Assembly: GCA_964571855.1 (NCBI GenBank)
Contig: CAZNDO010000029.1
Span: forward strand, 1 to 35,579
DNA: 35,579 nt
Reading direction: 5' to 3'
Source of the DNA: CAYYFX01 sp964571855
GTDB taxonomy: Bacteria > ARS69
Position 1 is the first letter of the stretch; every line of letters starts with the position of its first letter. The position numbers and the translations under genes were made by a program. The notes beneath the pieces are model-generated. The model was not told where the DNA came from. It saw nothing but the letters and a program-made list of their open reading frames with translations, and searched no databases. This document shows positions 7,648 to 15,652 of this stretch, in pieces.

Positions 7648-8718
7648 ATGGCGAACGACCCCGCTCCCCCCCGCTTCCCCGTGCGGCCCGCCCTCTTCCT
7701 GGTGGCAGGGGCGTGGGCGGCGCTGCGCGTGGCGGCGCCGGCGCTGCCGCTGCCGGGGGCCGTGGCTCGCGCCGTGGACTCCGTGCACGTGTACGTGTCC
7801 GCGGAGTCCGGGCGGCTCGCGATCCACGGCTGGCCGGACGCGGTGGAGGAGTGGGGCGTCCCCGCGATCGACGACGCGCGCGCCGCCTTCGTGCGGCTCG
7901 ACCGCGCGGTGGACGCGGCGAACGCGGCGCTGGCCCGCCGCGCGGCCGAGGCCGGGGCCCGCGTGGAGATCTTCGAGGAGGGCGTGACGGGGCTTCGCCT
8001 CGGCGGGTTCCTCGTGGTGTTCCCGCCGCCGGATGCGGACGAATTGGCGGCCCTCGCCGACCCGGATGCCGGGCGTCCGTGCGAGACGATCTCCCGCTTC
8101 GCGCGCCTGCTGGAGATCCGCCTGGAGGAGCCGCCGGATGCGCTGCGCGTGGACGACTCCGCGCAGCGCCGCGAGCTGCTCCGCCTCTCGCGCGATCTGC
8201 GCGACGCGCTGGACGAGAAGCGGACCGAGACGGCGGCGGCGGCCGAGGTCTTCCGCGCCGAGACGCGGGACGCGCTGCGCGAGGCGGCCGGCCCGTTCCT
8301 CCGGCGCGGCCGCGGCGTGGCGATCGAGACCCTGCTGGCCGCGCTGCTCGGCGCCTTGCTGCGCGAGTCGCTGCGCCGGCGCCGGAGCGCCCGGGAGGCG
8401 GACCCCGCGCTGTCCGCCGCGATCGCGCCCGCCGCCGCGCTCGCCGCCGTGTTCGCGCTGCGCGGGACGCGCTGGCTGCCCGTGCACCCGCTGCTCGGCG
8501 TCACGCCGGCGTTCGTGGCGCTCGCGTTCGTGATCGGATGGCTGGTGCCGGGGTGGCTGCGCGCGCTGTCGCGCCTCGACGCGGCGCCCGCGGACGAGCC
8601 GGCGCCCGTGCCGGCGCCGCCCGCCGCGCGGCCGCCGGAGCCGCGGCGCACCTTCGCGCCGCCGTACGTCCCGCCGGCGCCGGAGGAGCGCCCGCCGTTC
8701 TTCCCGCGCCGGCGCTGA
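7648..8718 (+). CDS. Membrane protein of unknown function
   Basis: I do not recognise this 356-residue protein. It has an N-terminal hydrophobic anchor (about 10-28), a soluble region to about residue 220 with a likely helical, charged stretch (170-215, rich in Glu, Arg and Leu), three hydrophobic segments in the last third (about 228-242, 258-274 and 288-308) and a Pro-rich cytosolic tail with repeated PAP and PPE triplets. The ATG at 7648 is used although the ribosome site is weak; an ATG seven bases earlier opens another frame that reads as Arg/Ala-rich shadow sequence. It is converging with the next gene across 27 bases. Nothing in the context indicates a role. Confidence 0.6.
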   Translation: MANDPAPPRFPVRPALFLVAGAWAALRVAAPALPLPGAVARAVDSVHVYVSAESGRLAIHGWPDAVEEWGVPAIDDARAAFVRLDRAVDAANAALARRAAEAGARVEIFEEGVTGLRLGGFLVVFPPPDADELAALADPDAGRPCETISRFARLLEIRLEEPPDALRVDDSAQRRELLRLSRDLRDALDEKRTETAAAAEVFRAETRDALREAAGPFLRRGRGVAIETLLAALLGALLRESLRRRRSAREADPALSAAIAPAAALAAVFALRGTRWLPVHPLLGVTPAFVALAFVIGWLVPGWLRALSRLDAAPADEPAPVPAPPAARPPEPRRTFAPPYVPPAPEERPPFFPRRR

Positions 8719-8745
8719 TGGCCGCGGCACGCCGCGCGATGCGGG

Positions 8746-9537
8746 CTACGCGGCGGTCTCGCCCGCCGCGTCCGCCTCGCGGCGCGGCGCGTCGACGATC
8801 CCGCAGAAGCACCGGCGGTCGACGATCGTGCCGTCATCCAGGAACGCGCCCGCGCGGCGACCGAGGGCCTTGCGCATCTCCTCGAGTGCCGCGGGCGTCT
8901 CGGGATCGTCCGCGCCCGGCGCGCCGATGACGAAGACGCGCTCGGGACGGATGCGGGTCACGGCCTGCTTCCAGGCGATGCGGGACGCCTCGCTGTCGTT
9001 CAACCCCGGGCGCACGGGGAGCTCCAGGGCCACCGCCACGGACGACTCGCGCTTGAGGGACGCGATCGTCTCCACGTGCCGCTCCCATGCCTGCTCCCGC
9101 GCGTAGGCGTCGCCGGGCTCGGATCGGTCCTGCAGGGCCGGCAGCCAGACGACGAGCAGGCCGGCCTCGGCCGCCTCGCGGCGGACGTCGCGGTCGCGGA
9201 GCAGCACGCCGTTCGTCAGCACGACCGCGCCGAGGTGAACCTGGGTGCGGATCCGGCGGAGGATGGCGCCGAGGCCCTTGTGGCGGAGCGGCTCGCCGGC
9301 CCCGCCCAGGACGATGGACTCCACGGACGCCCCGCGGTCCAACGGCGCGAGGATGGCGCGCACGGCCGCCCCCGGATCGCTGAAGTGCGCGCGCGAAGGA
9401 AGGGTCGCGCCCTCCGCCAGCAGCCCGCGACAGTACCGGCACCGGCCCTCGGCGGGCGGCGGCGCGATCTCCGCGAACAGCGTGCGGCCGAAGCGCACGG
9501 ACTCCACGACGTCGTGGATCACGGGAGGGAACGCCAT
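8746..9537 (-). CDS. COG0731-like radical SAM-family protein missing the first cluster cysteine
   Basis: The 263-residue protein follows the COG0731 Fe-S oxidoreductase pattern along its length. It has an N-terminal FGRTLFAEI stretch, then CRYC (C33, C36), GGAGEPL (the GEP SAM-binding motif), LTNGVLL and PGLNDSE. In this family the cluster motif is CX3CX2C. Here the position of the first cysteine is Ala29 (codon GCC, read directly on the minus strand), so a normal three-cysteine 4Fe-4S site cannot form. The C-terminal part has an extra CFC motif. It may be a catalytically dead homologue, may recruit a cysteine from elsewhere, or may bind another metal. The ATG at 9537 has GGAGAG six bases upstream. 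It is divergent from the transpeptidase-like gene. Confidence 0.65.
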   Translation of the reverse strand: MAFPPVIHDVVESVRFGRTLFAEIAPPPAEGRCRYCRGLLAEGATLPSRAHFSDPGAAVRAILAPLDRGASVESIVLGGAGEPLRHKGLGAILRRIRTQVHLGAVVLTNGVLLRDRDVRREAAEAGLLVVWLPALQDRSEPGDAYAREQAWERHVETIASLKRESSVAVALELPVRPGLNDSEASRIAWKQAVTRIRPERVFVIGAPGADDPETPAALEEMRKALGRRAGAFLDDGTIVDRRCFCGIVDAPRREADAAGETAA

Positions 9538-9589
9538 GCTTCTCTCCGGGGCGGGGAATCCCGGATTCTCCGGGGCCGCGCGCGCGGTG

Positions 9590-9595
9590 TAAAGT
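9590..9595 (+). promoter_or_regulatory. Possible leaderless promoter of the transpeptidase-like gene
   Basis: TAAAGT ends only seven bases before the ATG at 9603, so transcription would begin at or next to the start codon. A TTCTCC 18 bases upstream is a weak -35. No ribosome site precedes the ATG, which fits a leaderless message. Confidence 0.3.
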
Positions 9596-9602
9596 CCCGG
9601 GA

Positions 9603-10442
9603 ATGGCCTTCCCGGCGCGCACCCTCACGGCGGCGATCCTCGCCGCGATCCTGCCCTCCGCGGGGGCGACCGTCGCGGACGATCGGTCCGGGAGCGATGC
9701 CCCCGGCGACCTGCCCGCCCTCGGCGACCACTTCCCCGACGAGGGTGTGCCCACCCACGGCTTCGTGCTGCTCGACGGGGACTCCGGCGAGGTCCTGCGC
9801 GCCGAGGGCCCGGAGGACCAGAGCGCGCCTACGGACGGGCTCGTCCGGCTGCTGCTGGCGTTGGAGGGGCTGGAGAGCGGCATCCTGGATCCCGCGCGGC
9901 ACGTCCGGTGCGACTCGACCTGCTGGGCGGACGGCGGCCACGGGGAGCCGGACCTCATGGAGGGCCTGGCGTTCGACTGCGACGCGTGGGCCGCGGACGC
10001 GCGGGACCGGGTCGGGGCGGCCGCGCTGCGGGCGCGGGCCGCGGCGCTGGGACTGACGGACCGCGGCGGGGAGACCGCGGCCGCGCCGCACGCCTGGGCC
10101 GATGTGTGGCGCGCGCTCTCCTCGGACGACCTCGGCCTGCGTACGTCCACGACGACCACGCTGCTGGGTGCGGCGGGGATGGCGGTCACGTCGCCGCGGG
10201 GCAGCGCGCGCACGCTGCACGATCCGCGGCGGCGCACGCGCGCCTTCGTCTTCGCGGGAGCGCACGGCAGCTGGGTGCTGGGCAGCCGGACCGTGCTGTC
10301 CCGCGAGTGGGTCTTCGCGCTGCACATGCCGGAGGCGGCGCCAGCGCTGGCGGCCGCGCGGGCGGCGCGGCTGGTGGACGGAACCCGGGATGTGGCGCGC
10401 CGGTCCTCGGCGCAGCGCGGCGGCCGACCGATCCCGGACTAG
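9603..10442 (+). CDS. Exported protein resembling a penicillin-binding or class D beta-lactamase domain, catalytic residues not conserved
   Basis: The 279-residue protein starts with a signal peptide (about 1-23, ending GATVA). The remainder resembles serine transpeptidases: GFVLLDGDSGEVL is the usual first strand, LLLALEGLESG matches the helix after the active serine, and RGSARTL followed by a glycine-rich FVFAGAHGSW strand resembles the C-terminal region before and at the KTG box. Where SxxK is expected the sequence reads GLVR (G79, R82), and KTG reads AGAHG, so acylation chemistry is unlikely. The assignment rests on pattern matching and is tentative. A non-catalytic peptidoglycan- or protein-binding role is possible. 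Two cysteines at about 103 and 107 flank a short loop. It converges with the SGNH gene across 22 bases. Confidence 0.45.
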   Translation: MAFPARTLTAAILAAILPSAGATVADDRSGSDAPGDLPALGDHFPDEGVPTHGFVLLDGDSGEVLRAEGPEDQSAPTDGLVRLLLALEGLESGILDPARHVRCDSTCWADGGHGEPDLMEGLAFDCDAWAADARDRVGAAALRARAAALGLTDRGGETAAAPHAWADVWRALSSDDLGLRTSTTTTLLGAAGMAVTSPRGSARTLHDPRRRTRAFVFAGAHGSWVLGSRTVLSREWVFALHMPEAAPALAAARAARLVDGTRDVARRSSAQRGGRPIPD

Positions 10443-10446
10443 GACC

Positions 10447-10459
10447 GCGTCCGGGACGC
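10447..10459. terminator. Small hairpin between convergent genes
   Basis: GCGTCC and GGACGC are perfect six-base arms around one base, in the 22-base gap between convergent genes. It could act in both directions but has no T-run. Confidence 0.25.
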
Positions 10460-10464
10460 CCGGC

Positions 10465-11628
10465 TCAGCCCGCCGCGCGCGTCGCGTCCGTCTGCGCGAG
10501 CGCACGACGCGGGTGGCCCTCGGGCCCTACCCAGCCGAGCGACTCCACCTTCGCGCGGATCGCCTCCGCCGCCAGCCGGTGCCCGGTGGCGTTCCAGTGC
10601 GGATCGAGCGAGTAGTACGGCGGCACCCCGTCCGCCTGCGCGCGACGCATCACGGGCAGCAGGTTCAGCGCCGGGACGCCGAGGTCCTGCAGCGCCGCCA
10701 GCACCTCGCGCTGGGCGTGCTCGCGATCGAACGCGTCATCCGGGAGACCCCACGCCTTGCGGTAGCGTTGCCACGCGCCGTCGTCCACCTGCCAGCGCGC
10801 GGGCACGAGGACCACGAGGTAGCGCGCGCCGCGCTCGGCCGCCCAGTCGCGGATGTCCGCCACGGCCCCGCGTCCGGCCGGCCACGTGACGTCGCGGATG
10901 CGGGCCGGCCACTCCGCCAGTCCCACGGGATCCACGTACTGGCTCCGCTGCCACAGCCCCGTGGCGCGGTACAGCCCGTAGCAGTGCTGCCGCAGGAACG
11001 CGTACAGGTGGGAGCGCGTCCGCAGGAACATCCGCGCGCGCGCGAACGGATGGCGGCCGGGCGTGACCATGCGGCCGTCGCGGACCTCGGGGCTCGTGCG
11101 GTAGGTGGCCGGATCCGAGTCCTCCAGGTCGTTGCCCACGTAGATCGCGTGGACCACGATCTCGGGACGCCAGTCCCCCTGTCGCGAGAAGAGCGCGTGC
11201 GCGGAGCGCAGCGGGCCGTAGCCGCCGACCCCGCCGTTGCGCACGTGCCATGCGCCGGCGCCGCGGGCGAGGCTCCGCTCCAGCACCGCCGGGAACGCGT
11301 TCTCCGCGTCGACCCCCACGCCGAACGTGAACGAGTCCCCGATCGCCAGCACGCGCACCGCGCCGTCCGGGCGCGCGGGCTCGTCGTCCGCGACGCGGTA
11401 CCCTTCGGCGTCCGTGCGCACGACGGTCCGGTACTCCGGGACGCGGATCTCGTTGCGGTACGCGCCGCGGAGCCGGTAGCCGGCGGCGGGATCCTGCTCG
11501 AACATGCCGAGCGTGACGTCGGAATGCTGCGGCCAGAACGTGCCGAGCAGGAGCTCGCCGAGGACGAGCGCGGCGATGCATCCCGCCAGCAGCACGCCGG
11601 CATCCGCGAGCCGGCGCCGGGCGGTCAC
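10465..11628 (-). CDS. Membrane-anchored SGNH/GDSL-type hydrolase
   Basis: The 387-residue protein has an N-terminal hydrophobic anchor (about 10-32) and an extracytoplasmic SGNH fold. Block I is AIGDSFTFGVG (nucleophile S99), a GND-type block occurs in YVGNDLED, and block V is LDPHWNATGH (D342, H344). This layout resembles AlgX/DltD-like acyl-handling proteins, which acylate or deacylate exported glycans, but the substrate here is unknown. The GTG start at 11628 overlaps the subtilase stop in a GTGA junction, so translation is probably coupled. A second protein of the same type, with the same DxHWN ending, begins at 34431. The last 40 residues after the catalytic His are charged and poorly conserved in appearance. 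Confidence 0.8.
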   Translation of the reverse strand: MTARRRLADAGVLLAGCIAALVLGELLLGTFWPQHSDVTLGMFEQDPAAGYRLRGAYRNEIRVPEYRTVVRTDAEGYRVADDEPARPDGAVRVLAIGDSFTFGVGVDAENAFPAVLERSLARGAGAWHVRNGGVGGYGPLRSAHALFSRQGDWRPEIVVHAIYVGNDLEDSDPATYRTSPEVRDGRMVTPGRHPFARARMFLRTRSHLYAFLRQHCYGLYRATGLWQRSQYVDPVGLAEWPARIRDVTWPAGRGAVADIRDWAAERGARYLVVLVPARWQVDDGAWQRYRKAWGLPDDAFDREHAQREVLAALQDLGVPALNLLPVMRRAQADGVPPYYSLDPHWNATGHRLAAEAIRAKVESLGWVGPEGHPRRALAQTDATRAAG

Positions 11629-13952
11629 CGTAGCAGGGCGGTCTTCACGAGGCGCTCGCCGCCCGCGGCGCTCAGGCGCACGAAGTAGATGCCGGCGCTC
11701 ACGCGCGCGCCCGCGTCGTCGCGCCCGTCCCACGTGATGCGCTGCTCGCCGGCGTCCAGCGACGCCGCCACCAGCGCGCGCACGCGCCGGCCCGCGAGGT
11801 CGTACACTGCCACGTCCACCGGGCCCGCCTCGGGCAGCGCGAAGCGCACGGTGGTGGACGTGCGGAACGGGTTGGGCACGGGGCGATCCAGGACGAGCGG
11901 GGCCGTCACCGCCGCGCGCGCCGCGGGTGCGGCGCCCGCGTGGTCGTCGTCCGGCGCCGGCGCGGTCACGAAGTCCCGCGGGGACAGCGCGCCGTTCGCC
12001 ACCACCGCGTACCCCTGCGGGCCCAGCGGCACGGACGCGCCGCGCACGCGCACCGTGTACTCGCCCGGCGGCGGCGCCGCGAGCAGGACGCGCTCCACGT
12101 CGTTCAGCGCGTCGGGCGAGCCGCCGGTGAGCGACTGGCCGGTCAGCGTGTCGATCACGTTCCCGCGGTACAATCCGCCCGGCCCCTGCACCTCGAGATC
12201 CAGGTCGTTCACCGGCGTGAGGCCCGCACCCGGCGCCGCGGGCTGGTCCACGAACACCAGCGTCACCTTGAGCGGCTGCGCGGAGGACGCCACCTCGAAG
12301 CGCCACACGTCCTGCTGCCCCGTGCCCAGCCCCTGGGCGTGACGCACGTCGCGCAGCCACAACCGCCGCGCGTCCCCGGGGAAGTACAGCGCGTCGTCGA
12401 GGAGGATTCGGCCCCATCCCTCCACGTTGCTCGGGTAGCCGACCTCGCCGGTCATGTCCACGGCGCTGTTGATCACCACCGCCTTCAGCAGCGCGCCGGT
12501 GGGGATGCGCTCGTGCGCGGGCCAGGGCGATCCCGTGGGGTGGAACCCGCGGCGGAAGTACTCGCGCACGAGCGCGGCGCCGCCCGCCACGGCGGGCGCG
12601 GCCATGCTGGTGCCGGTGCTCGCTCCGGTCGCGCACTCCCCCACCAGGGCCGATCGCGTGTCCCGCCCCGGCGCGTACACCTCGGGCTTCCGCCGCCCGT
12701 CCGCCGTGGGTCCGGTGCCGCCCGAGGAGCGCACGCCCTGGCTCGGCGGGCGCAGCGTGGCCCCCACCGCGAGGCAGTTCTTCGCATTCTCCGGCGTCCG
12801 CAGGGTGGCGAGGTTCGTGGCCGAGAACACCACGAGGTCGTCCTCGTGCTGCCGCGAGAACGTGTCGATGTCCACGCACCACGCGGTGTAGTCGAAGCGC
12901 GTGTCGTCGCCCCAGCTGTTCGTGTGGATCCGCGCGCCGTCCGCGTGCGCGAGCGCGAAGAACTCCGCGAGGTTCGACGCCACCGTATCCCCGGTGGCGC
13001 CGTGCAGGTCGTAGTAGCTGCTGCAGGACAGCCTCGCCTTCGGCGCCATGCCGCGATGCTGCGGGAAGCCCGGGTCCACGTTCTCGCCCGCGGCCGTGCC
13101 GGCGGTGTGCGTGCCGTGCGCCCCGGTGGAGGGCGGGTTCACGCGGCGCAGCGCCACCACCTTGCGGTGCAGCGGCCCCGGCGTGTTGTCCGTGTCGTCG
13201 CGGAAGTAGCAGCTGGGCAGGTACGGCGGCTCGTCGATGTGGCCGATGATCTCGCCATCGCCCAACAGCCCGCGGTCGTACAGGGGGACCGCCATCGTGG
13301 CCGCGTTGTCGGACTGGATGACCCAGCGGACCGTGTCGTTCCGCAGCGTGGGGCGCGGGAGGTCCTCGATCCACTGCACCGCGGGGATGGCGGCGATCCG
13401 CGGCAGCGCCGCCCGGTCCGCGCGCACCACGAGGCGCCGCAGGCCGAAGCCGTCCACCACCTGCAGCACTTCGGCGCCGGCCGCGCGCACGCGGTCGGCC
13501 GCCGCCGCGGGGCTCTCCCCGGGCCAGATCTCCACGAAGTAGCGCGCGGCGGCTTCCGCGCGCGCACCCGGCGGCGCGATCTCCGGCGAGATCTTCCAGG
13601 CCGCGCGGTACGGCTCCACGCGGAGCACGCCGGCCGCCTGCCCCATGCGCCGCGCATCCTCCGCGTCGCCCCAGACGAGCCACGCGTTCGAGGGGACGTA
13701 CCCCAGCACGCGCCCGCCGGCCGCCTCCAGCGCATCCGCCGTGCCGCTCCCCTGCGGTCCTTCGAGCACCACCACCCACGCCCCCGGAGCGAGGCGGGCC
13801 TCGTCCGGCGGGACGCCCGGGCCGGCGGCCGCGTCCCACGTCTCGACCCGGAGGTGCACGAGGCGGTCGCCGAGGTCCGTGGCGACCGTGACGGGCGCCA
13901 GGGCGAGCTGGAGCGCGAGGCCGAGTGCGACGAACGCGGAGGTCCGCTTCAC
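11625..13952 (-). CDS. Secreted subtilisin-like serine protease (S8) with FlgD-like C-terminal sorting domain
   Basis: The 775-residue preproprotein has a signal peptide (about 1-24), an N-terminal pro-region to about residue 205, and an S8 catalytic domain. The triad is D240 (in GHIDEPP, where most subtilases have DTG), H279 (in GAHGTHTAG) and S449 (in GTSMAAP); oxyanion N345 lies in TNSWG. A beta-sandwich follows (about 515-680, with VNDLDLEV and GEYTVRVRG), resembling the jelly-roll seen after many secreted subtilases. The final 85 residues form the FlgD-like Ig module (PNPFRTST, AGRRV, WDGRDDAG, GIYFVRL) typical of type IX-like cargo. The GTG at 13952 is preferred because it begins the signal peptide. 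It overlaps the downstream SGNH gene by four bases. Confidence 0.9.
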   Translation of the reverse strand: MKRTSAFVALGLALQLALAPVTVATDLGDRLVHLRVETWDAAAGPGVPPDEARLAPGAWVVVLEGPQGSGTADALEAAGGRVLGYVPSNAWLVWGDAEDARRMGQAAGVLRVEPYRAAWKISPEIAPPGARAEAAARYFVEIWPGESPAAAADRVRAAGAEVLQVVDGFGLRRLVVRADRAALPRIAAIPAVQWIEDLPRPTLRNDTVRWVIQSDNAATMAVPLYDRGLLGDGEIIGHIDEPPYLPSCYFRDDTDNTPGPLHRKVVALRRVNPPSTGAHGTHTAGTAAGENVDPGFPQHRGMAPKARLSCSSYYDLHGATGDTVASNLAEFFALAHADGARIHTNSWGDDTRFDYTAWCVDIDTFSRQHEDDLVVFSATNLATLRTPENAKNCLAVGATLRPPSQGVRSSGGTGPTADGRRKPEVYAPGRDTRSALVGECATGASTGTSMAAPAVAGGAALVREYFRRGFHPTGSPWPAHERIPTGALLKAVVINSAVDMTGEVGYPSNVEGWGRILLDDALYFPGDARRLWLRDVRHAQGLGTGQQDVWRFEVASSAQPLKVTLVFVDQPAAPGAGLTPVNDLDLEVQGPGGLYRGNVIDTLTGQSLTGGSPDALNDVERVLLAAPPPGEYTVRVRGASVPLGPQGYAVVANGALSPRDFVTAPAPDDDHAGAAPAARAAVTAPLVLDRPVPNPFRTSTTVRFALPEAGPVDVAVYDLAGRRVRALVAASLDAGEQRITWDGRDDAGARVSAGIYFVRLSAAGGERLVKTALLR

Positions 13953-14010
13953 GGGATGTCCCAGGCGAGGGGTGGTGGTCCGCGGCAGTCGCGGGGAGCT
14001 TCGAAGCCAC

Positions 14011-14019
14011 ATTCTAGCA
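14011..14019 (-). promoter_or_regulatory. Extended -10 promoter for subtilase-SGNH operon
   Basis: On the minus strand the bases read TGCTAGAAT, an extended -10 with five of six -10 matches. No -35 is evident. The leader to the GTG at 13952 would be about 50 bases. Confidence 0.5.
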
Positions 14020-14076
14020 CCGGTTTTCGGCATCGGCGACGCTCGCGCCAAGTGGCGGAACCGCCCCGGCGGAGCC

Positions 14077-14082
14077 TATATT
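14077..14082 (+). promoter_or_regulatory. -10 box for the beta-helix lipoprotein gene
   Basis: TATATT followed by CGG lies 44 bases before the GTG at 14126 and is strikingly AT-rich for this genome. A start near 14089 gives a leader of about 37 bases with GAGGAA ahead of the GTG. Confidence 0.4.
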
Positions 14083-14125
14083 CGGACGGGAGCGCCCCCC
14101 TCCACCCGATTGCCGAGGAACCCCC

Positions 14126-15622
14126 GTGAGACGTCTCGCCTGGCTGCTCGCCCTCGTGTCGCCCCTGGCGGGGTGCTCCGACTCCGCCGACCCGGCCGGC
14201 CCCGATCCCGTGCCGGACGGGCCGCCCGTGGTGGAGTACTTCGTGGCCACGGACACGAGCCTGCTGCACGGGGAGTGGACCCAGCTCCGGTGGCGCATCG
14301 CCGGCGCCTCGGCGGCTTCGGTCGCGCCGGAGGTCGGGCCGCTGTCCCCGCCGGCGCAGGGTGCGCTGTCCGTCCGGCCGGTGGGCCCGCGCACCTACAC
14401 GCTCTCGGCCAGCAACCCGCACGGCACGGTCACCGCCACGGTGACCGTGGACGTCGCCTATCCCTCCGGGGTGTACGTGGACTCGGTGCACGGGGACGAC
14501 GCCCGCACCGGGGACTCCCCGGAGAACGCCATCCGCACGCTGGCGGAGGCGATGATCCGGACCGCGGGCGGGGGCGCCATCTTCCTCTCCGCGGGCGTGT
14601 ACGACTCCCCCATCGTGATCGACGGCCCGGACCGGTCGATCTTCGGCGGGCTGAACCCGGAGACGTTCTTCGAGGAGGGCGCCGCGTACGAGACGTGGGT
14701 GCGTCCGGCCGGCGCGGACGTGCCGCTCGAGGTGCGGAACTCGTCGATCGGCACGTCGCTCCTGTCGCGCGTGAAGTTCGACGCGCGCAACGGCGGCGGC
14801 GTGGCCGCGGACGTGCTGGACGCGAACGTGATCTTCGCGGACTGCACCTTCGAGGCGCGGCGTTCCGGGAGCGGGACGGCGCTGCGGGTGCGGGGCGCGT
14901 CGGACGTCCAGGCGGCGCGCTGCCGCGTGCACGGCGGCCGGGACGGGACGGGATCACCGGTGCACGCGCACGCGCGGGGCATCGAGGTCCGGGATTCGGC
15001 GTCGCTGCTCGCCACCGCGTCGTTCATCGACGGCGGCTGGGCCGGGCAGTCGTGCTCGGGCGTGGACATCGAGACCACGGGCACCGTGCGGCTGGGCTTC
15101 AACACGATCTGCGCCCAGCTCTCCGGCGGCGTGACCGCCGACATCGCCGCGGCGGTGCGCATCCGCGCCGGCCGGCCGGCGCTCGGCGGGAACATCCTGC
15201 TCACGCGCGGCAGCGCGGAGCGCCACGCGATCGCGGAGGACTCCGCGGACGCCGATCCGTCCTGGATGCTCGGCAACCTCTTCGTCTCCGCAGGCACGCC
15301 CCCGTACGACAACTTCGACGGCGCGGACCCCGCCGACGAGACGCAGCTCAACTCCTCGGACTTCGTGAACGGCGAGCCCGGCACGCTGTACGGGAACCGC
15401 CTCGCCTCCGGCGTGGCGCTCGCGGACATGTTCGTGAACGTGGACCAGGCGGACTTCCACCTGATCTCCCCGCTGGCGTCCGGCGGCGCGAATCCGGCCG
15501 TGAACCGCGGCGACCCGCTCTTCCTGAATGCGGACCTCTTCGGGGACCAGTCCCGCGACGTGGACGGGCAGAGCCGTCCGGGCTCCGCCCTGCAGTTCGA
15601 CCTGGGCGCGGACGAGAACTAG
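14126..15622 (+). CDS. Lipoprotein with Ig-like domain and right-handed beta-helix
   Basis: The 498-residue protein has a lipoprotein signal ending LAGC (C17). Residues about 35-115 look like an Ig-type domain (PVVEYFVATDTSLLHGE, then RTYTLSASNPHG). From about 120 the sequence reads like DUF1565-type parallel beta-helix proteins: a GDDARTGDSPENAIRTL entry motif, then repeated short turns with Asn and Gly. The last 40 residues (VNRGDPLF, DVDGQSRP, DLGADEN) match the usual closing segment of such proteins. These proteins are exposed at the surface, but specific ligands are unknown. The GTG start is supported by GAGGAA five bases upstream. It converges with the FG-GAP/ASPIC gene across 30 bases. 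No enzymatic motif is visible, although some beta-helix proteins are polysaccharide lyases. Confidence 0.8.
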   Translation: MRRLAWLLALVSPLAGCSDSADPAGPDPVPDGPPVVEYFVATDTSLLHGEWTQLRWRIAGASAASVAPEVGPLSPPAQGALSVRPVGPRTYTLSASNPHGTVTATVTVDVAYPSGVYVDSVHGDDARTGDSPENAIRTLAEAMIRTAGGGAIFLSAGVYDSPIVIDGPDRSIFGGLNPETFFEEGAAYETWVRPAGADVPLEVRNSSIGTSLLSRVKFDARNGGGVAADVLDANVIFADCTFEARRSGSGTALRVRGASDVQAARCRVHGGRDGTGSPVHAHARGIEVRDSASLLATASFIDGGWAGQSCSGVDIETTGTVRLGFNTICAQLSGGVTADIAAAVRIRAGRPALGGNILLTRGSAERHAIAEDSADADPSWMLGNLFVSAGTPPYDNFDGADPADETQLNSSDFVNGEPGTLYGNRLASGVALADMFVNVDQADFHLISPLASGGANPAVNRGDPLFLNADLFGDQSRDVDGQSRPGSALQFDLGADEN

Positions 15623-15652
15623 CGGGGCGTCCTGGAAGCGGTGCCTCGGGAC

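Noticed and set aside
7641..8930. Long rightward frame starting seven bases before the membrane protein gene.
   Set aside because: Translation is Arg/Ala/Gly-rich with no hydrophobic or domain structure and runs through the opposing radical SAM gene; it is a GC-skew shadow.
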